From NCBI GenBank assembly GCA_002395605.1, contig DGXO01000041.1, forward strand, positions 1 through 10,741: a stretch of DNA of 10,741 nt, in the 5' to 3' direction. The translations under genes and the position numbers were made by a program. The stretch is from Bacteroidales bacterium UBA4230. GTDB taxonomy: Bacteria > Bacteroidota > Bacteroidia > Bacteroidales > UBA932. This document shows positions 1 to 6,491 of the stretch, in pieces. Numbering within the stretch: the first letter of the stretch is position 1; every line of letters starts with the position of its first letter. The notes beneath the pieces were generated by a model. That model saw only the letters and a list, made by a program, of their open reading frames with translations, was not told the DNA's origin and did not search any database.

Positions 1-1737
1 ATTTAGCAGATTTACAACTTTTTTTGCGTAATCTGCGTATTTTTCACTGACGGGCAGCACTTTAACCTGGTCCGGATGGAGCCAGAGCGGCAGATGACCG
101 GCGGTGTGCTCAAGCAGAACCGCCACAAAACGCTCCAGCGAACCGAAGGGTGCGCGGTGGATCATGACGGGGCGCTTGCGGGAGCCGTCTGAGTCTACGT
201 ATTCAAGCTCAAAGCGCTCGGGGAGGTTATAGTCTACCTGGATGGTTCCAAGCTGCCAGCTTCGGCCGATAGCATCCTTTACCATGAAGTCAAGCTTAGG
301 GCCATAGAAAGCGGCCTCGCCGGTTTCCACAACGTAAGGAAGGCCCTTTTTCTTGGCGGCGTCGATGATGCCTTGTTCGGCCTTGTTCCAGTTTTCCTCA
401 GAGCCGATGTACTTGGAAGGGTTCTTGGGGTCACGGAGGGAGACCTGGGCGGTGAATTTGTCGAAGTGGAGGGTCTTGAAGACGTAGAGAATGAGGTCAA
501 TCACCTTCTCGAACTCTTCCTGGAGCTGGTCCTGGCGGCAGAAAAGGTGGGCGTCGTCCTGGGTGAAGGAGCGTACGCGGGTAAGGCCGTGGAGCTCACC
601 GGACTGCTCGTAGCGGTATACCGTGCCGAATTCGGCGAAGCGAAGCGGGAGGTCACGGTAGCTGCGGGGAGCGCTGCGGAAAATCTCGCAGTGGTGAGGG
701 CAGTTCATGGGTTTGAGGAGGTATTCCTCTCCTTCCTGGGGGGTGTGGATGGGCTGGAAGGAATCCTTGCCGTACTTGGCGTAGTGGCCGGAAGTCACGT
801 AAAGGTCCTTGGCGCCGATGTGGGGAGTCACCACGGGAAGGTAGCCGTATTCGGCCTGCTTCTTTGCAAGGAAGGCCTGGAGGGTGTTGCGGAGGGCTGC
901 ACCGCGGGGAAGCCACAGGGGAAGGCCTGCACCAACTCTCTGGGAGAAGGTGAAGAGTTCCATCTCCTTGCCGATTTTGCGGTGGTCGCGCTTCTTGGCC
1001 TCTTCCAGCACCTGGAGGTACTCCGTGAGCATGCTGGCCTTGGGGAAGGTGATGCCGTAGATACGGGTGAGCTGCTGGCGGGTTTCGTCTCCCCTCCAGT
1101 ATGCTCCGGCCAGGGACAGCACCTTGACGGCCTTGATCACCTCTGTGTTACGAAGGTGAGGACCGCGGCAAAGGTCTGTGAAATGACCGTTGGTGTAGTA
1201 TGTTATGGTGCCGTCTTCAAGCTCGGAGATAAGTTCCTGCTTGTACTCGTCGCCTTTTTCGGTGAAGTACTTCATGGCATCTGCTTTGGAAACCTCTATG
1301 CGGCGGAAGTCTTCCTTGCCGCGGGCAAGTTCCAGCATCTTGTTCTCAATGGCCTTGAAGTCTGCCTCCGTGAGGGTTCGGCCGCCCATGTCTACGTCGT
1401 AGTAGAAGCCGTTTTCAATTGCGGGCCCAATGCCGAACTTCACGCCGGGGAAAAGGGCCTCCAGGGCCTCTGCCATAAGGTGGGAGGAAGAGTGCCAGAA
1501 CACGCGCTTGGCTTCGTCGTCTTCCCACTTGAGGAGGCGGATCTCAACGTCCTCGGTGATGGGACGCATCACGTCTATGGTGGTTCCTTTGGATGTCTCG
1601 GGCTCATCAGGGCGCTTGATGTTAACTGCCAGCACATCCGCGGCAAGGCGGGGGCTGATACTCATTGCCACGTCATAACCTGTTACGCCAGATTCATACT
1701 GACGTACGCTTCCATCCGGGAACTTAATGTTGATCAT
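1..1737 (-). CDS. thrS: Threonyl-tRNA synthetase, C-terminus cut by window edge
   Basis: Class II aminoacyl-tRNA synthetase that charges tRNA-Thr in the cytoplasm. The window holds 579 codons from ATG at 1737 and no stop; family members are about 640 residues, so only part of the anticodon-binding domain is missing. Domains in order: TGS (about 1-65), editing/SAD domain (about 70-230) and catalytic core (about 260-545). Editing residues are all present: H82 and H86 of HxxxH, plus C190 and H194 in TDLCRGPHLR. The zinc ligands of the active site are C346 (MNCPHH), H397 (DDAHLF) and H527 (MIHRAP); the 51-residue spacing of the first two equals that of E. coli C334/H385. The motif 2 region (RVRSFTQDDAHLF) and motif 3 region (GSLERF) are intact. 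The start is preceded by an A/T-rich stretch without a Shine-Dalgarno sequence, as usual in Bacteroidota. It has its own promoter, with a leader of about 55-60 nt. Identification is secure. Confidence 0.97.
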   Translation of the reverse strand, partial: MINIKFPDGSVRQYESGVTGYDVAMSISPRLAADVLAVNIKRPDEPETSKGTTIDVMRPITEDVEIRLLKWEDDEAKRVFWHSSSHLMAEALEALFPGVKFGIGPAIENGFYYDVDMGGRTLTEADFKAIENKMLELARGKEDFRRIEVSKADAMKYFTEKGDEYKQELISELEDGTITYYTNGHFTDLCRGPHLRNTEVIKAVKVLSLAGAYWRGDETRQQLTRIYGITFPKASMLTEYLQVLEEAKKRDHRKIGKEMELFTFSQRVGAGLPLWLPRGAALRNTLQAFLAKKQAEYGYLPVVTPHIGAKDLYVTSGHYAKYGKDSFQPIHTPQEGEEYLLKPMNCPHHCEIFRSAPRSYRDLPLRFAEFGTVYRYEQSGELHGLTRVRSFTQDDAHLFCRQDQLQEEFEKVIDLILYVFKTLHFDKFTAQVSLRDPKNPSKYIGSEENWNKAEQGIIDAAKKKGLPYVVETGEAAFYGPKLDFMVKDAIGRSWQLGTIQVDYNLPERFELEYVDSDGSRKRPVMIHRAPFGSLERFVAVLLEHTAGHLPLWLHPDQVKVLPVSEKYADYAKKVVNLLN

Positions 1738-1798
1738 AATTTAATTTGAGTTTATTACTTACAAATGTCTTTCACTCGCTATTTTTTGTTATAGCCTG

Positions 1799-1806
1799 CA
1801 AAGATA
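1799..1806 (-). promoter_or_regulatory. Promoter -7 element of thrS
   Basis: On the minus strand this reads TATCTTTG, a perfect match to the Bacteroidota -7 consensus TAnnTTTG, and is followed by CAGGC. Transcription would start a few bases further on, giving thrS a 5' leader of about 55-60 nt. No TTTG is seen at the -33 position; that stretch is instead the end of the dispersed repeat at 1818-1855. I found no T-box-like or clear attenuator structure in the leader. Confidence 0.7.
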
Positions 1807-1817
1807 ACAATTTTTTA

Positions 1818-1855
1818 TGAGATTTCTCCACTTGCTGCGCTCGGTCGAAATAACA
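1818..1855 (-). repeat. Dispersed short repeat, copy A (intergenic, sdaA-thrS)
   Basis: On the minus strand this reads TGTTATTTCGACC, then a variable purine-rich middle, then GGAGAAATCTCA. It shares its two ends with the copies at 3859-3895 and 10651-10694, while the middle differs. The ends are partly inverted (ATTTC / GAAAT). It lies between the sdaA stop and the thrS promoter, 11 nt from the -7 element. It has no coding capacity of its own and looks like a REP- or MITE-like element. Confidence 0.75.
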
Positions 1856-1864
1856 GGGGGCCGG

Positions 1865-3073
1865 TTATTTCTGCTTGTAGTTTAATGCAAGACCTCCCGT
1901 GGAGGTTTCTTTATAGAGCGAAGGAAGGTCCTTGCCGGTGCGCTTCATCACATCCACAACGTGGTCGAAAGAGATGCGGTGCCTGCCGTCGGAGAACGTG
2001 GAGTAGATGTTGGAATCCAGGGCGCGGGTGGCGGCGAAGGCGTTTCTCTCTATGCAAGGGATCTGCACCAGGCCGCAGACGGGGTCGCAGGTCATGCCAA
2101 GATGGTGCTCAAGGCCCATTTCGGCCGCATATTCAATCTGGTAAGGACTGCCGCCGAAGAGCTGGCAGGCAGCGGCCGAAGCCATGGCGCAGGCTACGCC
2201 CACCTCTCCCTGGCAGCCGACATCGGCCCCGGAAATGGAGGCGTTCTGCTTTACCACATTGCCGATGATGCCCGCGGTGGCAAGGGCGTGGAGGATGCGC
2301 TGGTCGCTGAAGGAGTGGCCGCGGGAAAGGTGGTAGAGGACCGCGGGGATTACCCCGCACGAGCCGCAGGTGGGGGCGGTGACAATCTGCCCGCCGGAAG
2401 CGTTTTCCTCGCTGACGGCAAGGGCGTAGGCGAAGACAAGGCCGCGGGAGCGGAGATTGGGCTGATAGCCAAGCGCTTTCACATGGTAAACCGCCGCTTT
2501 GCGGGAAAGATTGAGGGGGCCAGGAAGCCTGCCTTCGGCCTCAAGACCACGCGCAACGGACTCCTGCATGGCATCCCAGATGCCTTGGAGATAAGGCCAT
2601 ATCTCAGGGCCTTCGCAGAGGTCTACGTATTCCCAAATCTGGCGGCCGTTGGACTCGCACCAATTGATGATGTCGGTGAGGTTATTCATTGAATAGACTT
2701 CGCCGGAAGTGGAATACTCCTTCCCGGGGCCCTCTGAAAGGGCTCCGCCGCCTATAGAGAAGACGGTCCAGGATTCCTGGAGGGAGCCATCCGGGCCGAA
2801 TGCCTTGAAAAGCATTCCGTTGGGGTGGTACTCCAGAAAATGGGAAGGCTCCCAGAGTATCTTTGTAGGAGCAATGGGCTCCAGGACCTCCAGTATGGCC
2901 GAATCTGTCATGTGCCCCTTTCCGGTTGCGGCCAGAGAGCCGTAAAGCGTAACCTCGAAGCGGGATGCATCGGCATGCCTGCCTGCGAAAATCTTAGCCG
3001 CGTTGTTCGGCCCCATGGTATGGGAAGATGAGGGGCCCTTCCCTATCCTGTAAAGTTCTTTTAATGAATACAT
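1865..3073 (-). CDS. sdaA: L-serine ammonia-lyase, iron-sulfur dependent
   Basis: Converts L-serine to pyruvate and ammonia in the cytoplasm using a [4Fe-4S] cluster. It is a 402-residue single chain with the beta domain first (GKGPSSSHTMGP at 11-22 is the family signature) and the alpha domain after it (about 180-400). The three cluster cysteines are C287 (GCQGEVG), C329 (TCDP) and C340 (PCIERN); their spacings of 42 and 11 residues equal those of the Legionella enzyme (C343, C385, C396). Further cysteines sit in PTCGSCG (236, 239) and DPVCG (333). It is somewhat shorter than the roughly 455-residue E. coli SdaA. ATG at 3073 is 3 nt after the glycosyltransferase stop, so the gene is the last of an operon. 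The stop codon lies within an imperfect hairpin (1847-1871), but no clean terminator follows. Family assignment is secure; why it is grouped with envelope genes is unknown. Confidence 0.95.
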   Translation of the reverse strand: MYSLKELYRIGKGPSSSHTMGPNNAAKIFAGRHADASRFEVTLYGSLAATGKGHMTDSAILEVLEPIAPTKILWEPSHFLEYHPNGMLFKAFGPDGSLQESWTVFSIGGGALSEGPGKEYSTSGEVYSMNNLTDIINWCESNGRQIWEYVDLCEGPEIWPYLQGIWDAMQESVARGLEAEGRLPGPLNLSRKAAVYHVKALGYQPNLRSRGLVFAYALAVSEENASGGQIVTAPTCGSCGVIPAVLYHLSRGHSFSDQRILHALATAGIIGNVVKQNASISGADVGCQGEVGVACAMASAAACQLFGGSPYQIEYAAEMGLEHHLGMTCDPVCGLVQIPCIERNAFAATRALDSNIYSTFSDGRHRISFDHVVDVMKRTGKDLPSLYKETSTGGLALNYKQK

Positions 3074-3076
3074 TCC

Positions 3077-4036
3077 CTAGATACGGTCTTTGATCTGGTA
3101 ATTGTTGCGCTCCGTGGAGCTGCGGGAAATCATCTCTCCAAGGAAGCCGGCAAGGAAGAGCATCACGCCCAGGATGACGGCGACAAGGGCAAGGTAGAAA
3201 AGCGGCTGGTCCGTGGCGGCGCGGAACTTGAGGCCGTTTGCCTGATGGTAGAGCTTGGCGGCGATGATCCAGATGGTCATTACAAAGCCCACAAGGAACA
3301 TGAGGATGCCGCTGGTGCCGAAAAAGTGCATGGGCTTGCCCCCGAAGCGGGACAGGAACCACAGGCTCATGAGATCCAGGAGGCCGTTCACAAAGCGGTT
3401 CAGGCCGAATTTGGACACGCCGTATTTGCGTTTCTGGTGGTGGACGGGCTTCTCCCCTATCTTGTCAAAGCCTGCATTCTTGGCAAGGTACGGGATGTAG
3501 CGGTGCATCTCTCCGTATACCTCTATATTCTTTACAACCTCCCTGCGATACGCCTTGAGGCCGCAGTTCATGTCGTGGAGCTTTATGCCCGTAACCTTGC
3601 GGGCAGTCCAGTTGTAGAGTTTGGACGGGAGGTTCTTGGTAAGGGGGTTGTCCTTTCTGTGCTGCTTCCAGCCGGAAACAAGGTCATAGCCGTCTTCCCG
3701 TATCATCCTCACCATCTCAGGGATTTCCTCCGGGGAATCCTGGAGGTCTGCGTCCATGGTCACTACGATATCCCCCTCTGCCGCAGCAAAACCCTCATAC
3801 AACGCGGCTGATTTACCGTAATTTCTGCGGAAGCGGATGGCTTTTACACCGCCCTCCTTGTCATTTCGAGCGAGCGAAGCGAGCCGAGAAATCTCTTCCC
3901 AGCTCCCATCCGTAGACCCGTCATCCACAAAGATGAGTTCATAGGTGAAGTCCTTGAGGGCTTTGTCAATCCAGGCCTTGAGCTCCGGGAGAGATTCGGC
4001 CTCATTGTAAAGGGGTATGACTATAGAAAGGTCCAT
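3077..4036 (-). CDS. GT2 polyprenyl-phosphate glycosyltransferase, membrane-anchored
   Basis: A 319-residue protein of the DPM1/GtrB/ArnC-like group, which moves a sugar from a nucleotide sugar to a polyprenyl (undecaprenyl) phosphate at the inner face of the cytoplasmic membrane. The GT-A fold starts at IVIPLYNEAESL (5-16). DDG at 38-40 and DADLQD at 95-100 are the nucleotide-sugar and metal-binding motifs, and RFRRNYGKSAAL at 68-79 is the usual motif between them. Two C-terminal transmembrane segments lie at about 236-260 and 280-302, with a charged tail. Residues 48-60 (EISRLASLARNDK) are encoded by a copy of the dispersed repeat, between the first motif and the RNYG motif; that linker has 33 residues from DDG to RNYG, against 29 recalled for ArnC. 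The reading frame stays open. The ATG at 4036 is 3 nt after the DUF4199 stop. The sugar and acceptor cannot be told from sequence; an envelope glycan or lipid modification is inferred. Confidence 0.92.
   Translation of the reverse strand: MDLSIVIPLYNEAESLPELKAWIDKALKDFTYELIFVDDGSTDGSWEEISRLASLARNDKEGGVKAIRFRRNYGKSAALYEGFAAAEGDIVVTMDADLQDSPEEIPEMVRMIREDGYDLVSGWKQHRKDNPLTKNLPSKLYNWTARKVTGIKLHDMNCGLKAYRREVVKNIEVYGEMHRYIPYLAKNAGFDKIGEKPVHHQKRKYGVSKFGLNRFVNGLLDLMSLWFLSRFGGKPMHFFGTSGILMFLVGFVMTIWIIAAKLYHQANGLKFRAATDQPLFYLALVAVILGVMLFLAGFLGEMISRSSTERNNYQIKDRI
3859..3895 (+). repeat. Dispersed short repeat, copy B, inside the GT2 coding sequence
   Basis: On the plus strand this reads TGTCATTTCGAGCG, a purine-rich middle (AGCGAAGCGAGCC), then GAGAAATCTC, sharing both ends with copies A and C. 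It lies within the glycosyltransferase gene and is read in frame from the opposite strand, contributing codons for residues 48-60. Relative to the gene's direction it is inverted compared with copies A and C. Confidence 0.75.
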
Positions 4037-4039
4037 AAC

Positions 4040-4606
4040 TTATTGCTGCTCGGGATTGTTGTCATCTTCTTTGGGAGGGAAGCCGCCGCCGAAGAGTTTC
4101 TGGAGGAAAATGTAACGGGACATTACGGATGCAAGCACGCTGCCGTAAAGGTAGCAGTACAGCCACTGGAAAATGAAAGTGAGTACCGGGAGGTTGGCAA
4201 GGGCTGCGTCCACGGCGTCACGGTCTGTGGGAAGAAGCTGCGCAGTGGACATCATCTGGTTCACGAATTCGTCCATGGTTTCCGCAGGCATTTTCATGAT
4301 AATGAAAGCCTGTGCCGAAGCCAGGATAAGGCCGGAAAGCAGCGCCGCCCTTCGGCCCAGTTTGTAGGTATCCTCCATCTTCACGCCCTCATATTTGTCG
4401 CGGAAGCGGAGCATGATGTTTTTCATGATAAGGATGCAGCCGAAGAATTCCACCACCCAAAGGATGATAGCCGCCGCCTGCACAAGGAAAGTGCTGCCGC
4501 TGAGGGCCGAAAGTTCCTTCAGGCCCAGACATCCCACTGACACTGCCCCAAAGAGCAGCCCGGCACGCGCCGCCTCATTCCAAATAATATTGTTCTCAAC
4601 CTTCAT
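4040..4606 (-). CDS. DUF4199 family inner-membrane protein
   Basis: A 188-residue integral membrane protein resembling DUF4199, a Bacteroidota family without an assigned function. Four hydrophobic segments are visible: about 13-30, 40-62, 86-105 and 138-165. A polar loop of about 30 residues (106-137) separates the last two, and a hydrophilic tail (PPKEDDNNPEQQ) ends the protein. In Bacteroidota this family often lies directly upstream of a GT2 glycosyltransferase, as here with a 3-nt gap, which suggests a joint envelope role such as helping a lipid-linked sugar step (inference). The ATG at 4606 overlaps the last 11 nt of the upstream DUF3857 gene, so translation may be coupled; a -7 promoter element also lies only 7 nt upstream of the start. 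The alternative is an unrelated four-helix membrane protein, but the neighbourhood supports DUF4199. Confidence 0.82.
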   Translation of the reverse strand: MKVENNIIWNEAARAGLLFGAVSVGCLGLKELSALSGSTFLVQAAAIILWVVEFFGCILIMKNIMLRFRDKYEGVKMEDTYKLGRRAALLSGLILASAQAFIIMKMPAETMDEFVNQMMSTAQLLPTDRDAVDAALANLPVLTFIFQWLYCYLYGSVLASVMSRYIFLQKLFGGGFPPKEDDNNPEQQ

Positions 4607-6491
4607 TATCCTGCAAAGATAAGCATTTTCTCAATACCAAAGAGGATGAGTATGCTTTATTGACTGCACGGGCAAAGGTTTTGTAGTCTTCATAGCTCTG
4701 GGCGGGAGCCTCAAAGCGGTACGCATGAATAATCTGAACTATGGTTATGTTGTTTCCCTCTACCGAAATATGGCTCTGGAACCGGCCCCACTGAGTGTCA
4801 AGATTCACGTCTTTGGGCATGGATTCAATGGTATAGCCATCCGGAATGTGAAGGACTACACGATTCTCAATGATGCCTCCGCCTTCGTTTACCAGCGGAT
4901 TCACCCTCCCGCTTTTCTGGACCGGGATGCTCATGGCCACGGGATTCACGGGGACAAAGATGCGCTCACGGTTGACATTGGCGTAAACACGCGTAGACAT
5001 CGAATAATCGATGCCGATGACGGGGACAAAGTTTCGGCCAAGAGTCCGGTAGTCATTGAAATTGTTCCTGATGCTTTCTACCTTGATGGCGTCTGCGTGC
5101 AGTTTCATGCCGGAGGTAAGGGCCCTTGCCTTAGCGTTATCGCTGAGGTTCTGGAAACCAAGGTATGGCTCCATCTCGTCCAGCCAAAGTTCCCTGGAAA
5201 GGGATAGCCGGGCCGACCCGTCCTCGGCAAGGGTTACATCGGCAACCTGTATTATACGAGACAAGGAATCAGGGTAGGACGGGATGCGGACCATCTTGCC
5301 GCCATCCGGCTGGACGAGGACAACCTCGTGGCCGGCGGCGCCGGAATGCCTGTAACCAAGGGGATAAGAGGGGTTGGTGCATTCCACCCACACAGTATCC
5401 TGTAGCTGCGGCATGGGAACGGCCAGCATTGCGTGGTTCATCTGATTTATGGAAGCGTAACCGGGAACCAGATTGGGGCGGTCCGTACCTATTATATAAT
5501 AGTCGGAGGGTACATCCACGGCGGCAAGCATGCACCTGAGGTAATTGGAAAGCCCCTTGCAGTCTCCAAAGCCCATCTTGTGGACTTCTTCGGCGGGCAT
5601 GGGCCGAAGGCCGCCGATACCAAGCTGAATGCTCACATAGCGGGTGTTTTCCCGCAGATACGCATACAGGACCTCCAGTTTTTCAAGGTCCGACTTGCAG
5701 CCTTCCGTTATTTTACGGAGCTCGGAGACAAAGTGCGGAGGCAGTTCCTGAACGTTTTCCTGCATGGAATACAGCCAGCTTCCAACGCCCTTCCAGTTGC
5801 TCTGGTCTCCCTGATAGCCACCGTAGTCTATACTCATTGGAGAAGCCAGCACATATGGAAGGAGCTCCAGGTAAGACGGCATCATGTCTTCTTCCACTAC
5901 CGCGGGGAAATCCTTTACCGTCCATCTGTACAGGGTGCGGCCTTTTTCCGTAGAGACTTCACGGGAAACCATGTGGGAGTAATCCTTGATAGGGAAACCT
6001 TCCGGCACGTCTACCGTAAAACTGGCCTCGGCCAGCTTTACCTTTTCGCTTTCAATGGGGGTAAACGCAGGGAACGACGCTATACCCTTGCGGTAATGGA
6101 TTTTATAGACGTAGTGGACCAGCATGGGGTATCGGCCCTGAGGGGTATAGGAGGCGGTTTTTCCGTCATCGGCCAAACCTGAACTGAGGGCCAGGACCAC
6201 CAGGTCTTTCTCTTTGAGCTTCAGGGGCTTTCCACTGCCTTGAAGGGAAGTCACCTCTCCGCTGAAACTGGCCAGCGAGCGGAATGAATCCTGATAGATG
6301 ACAAGCGTGGCCGCATCCAGCCCGTCTTCGTGGTTTACCAGGATGGTCTTGTCCACGGTGTGTTCTCCGGAGACCGGGCTGGTGAGCCGGAAAGTCTCTG
6401 TGTGGGACACAATGACGGCGCAGTCCTTCTCCTGAGCCTGCAGGGAGAGGGAAAGCAGAAGAAAAAGAAGCAGTCCTCCTATGCGTTTCAT
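4596..6491 (-). CDS. Exported DUF3857/transglutaminase-like protein, catalytic residues present
   Basis: A 631-residue exported protein. MKR followed by a leucine-rich stretch (about 5-18) ending in LQAQ forms a signal peptide cleaved near residue 20. The N-terminal part (about 30-230) resembles DUF3857, and a transglutaminase-like fold follows (about 250-375) with C311 (GFGDCKG), H353 (NQMNHAM) and E370 (VWVECT, where a classical transglutaminase has Asp). The C-terminal part (about 390-620) is beta-rich, ending in VLRK plus a short extra tail (CLSLQDNEG). No substrate is established for these proteins; the cysteine-protease-like fold could act on peptides or protein cross-links in the periplasm or on the surface (inference). 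The ATG at 6491 overlaps the stop of the upstream paralogue in an ATGA, showing a tight operon. The last 11 nt overlap the DUF4199 gene, and the tail codons include its promoter. Confidence 0.88.
   Translation of the reverse strand: MKRIGGLLLFLLLSLSLQAQEKDCAVIVSHTETFRLTSPVSGEHTVDKTILVNHEDGLDAATLVIYQDSFRSLASFSGEVTSLQGSGKPLKLKEKDLVVLALSSGLADDGKTASYTPQGRYPMLVHYVYKIHYRKGIASFPAFTPIESEKVKLAEASFTVDVPEGFPIKDYSHMVSREVSTEKGRTLYRWTVKDFPAVVEEDMMPSYLELLPYVLASPMSIDYGGYQGDQSNWKGVGSWLYSMQENVQELPPHFVSELRKITEGCKSDLEKLEVLYAYLRENTRYVSIQLGIGGLRPMPAEEVHKMGFGDCKGLSNYLRCMLAAVDVPSDYYIIGTDRPNLVPGYASINQMNHAMLAVPMPQLQDTVWVECTNPSYPLGYRHSGAAGHEVVLVQPDGGKMVRIPSYPDSLSRIIQVADVTLAEDGSARLSLSRELWLDEMEPYLGFQNLSDNAKARALTSGMKLHADAIKVESIRNNFNDYRTLGRNFVPVIGIDYSMSTRVYANVNRERIFVPVNPVAMSIPVQKSGRVNPLVNEGGGIIENRVVLHIPDGYTIESMPKDVNLDTQWGRFQSHISVEGNNITIVQIIHAYRFEAPAQSYEDYKTFARAVNKAYSSSLVLRKCLSLQDNEG
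4614..4621 (-). promoter_or_regulatory. Internal promoter -7 element before the DUF4199 gene
   Basis: On the minus strand this reads TATCTTTG, a perfect TAnnTTTG match, 7 nt before the DUF4199 ATG. The 16 bases ending in it (AAAATGCTTATCTTTG) are identical to those at the GH3 promoter (10633-10640). It lies inside the last codons of the upstream DUF3857 gene. It could allow DUF4199, the glycosyltransferase and sdaA to be transcribed separately, with an almost leaderless mRNA. Confidence 0.6.

Noticed and set aside
373..1749. 458-codon plus-strand open frame opposite thrS
   Set aside because: It is antisense to a complete run of conserved ThrRS motifs; the translation has no recognisable family and is a by-product of GC-biased codon positions.
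1738..1798. T-box or attenuator controlling thrS
   Set aside because: The leader is only about 55-60 nt, A/T-rich, and has no visible specifier hairpin or terminator/antiterminator pair.
1818..1855. CRISPR array or direct-repeat cluster
   Set aside because: The three copies are single, kilobases apart, with differing cores and no spacer structure.
3859..3895. Frameshift or pseudogene in the glycosyltransferase caused by the repeat
   Set aside because: The frame is open through the repeat and all motifs on both sides are intact, so the gene is likely functional.
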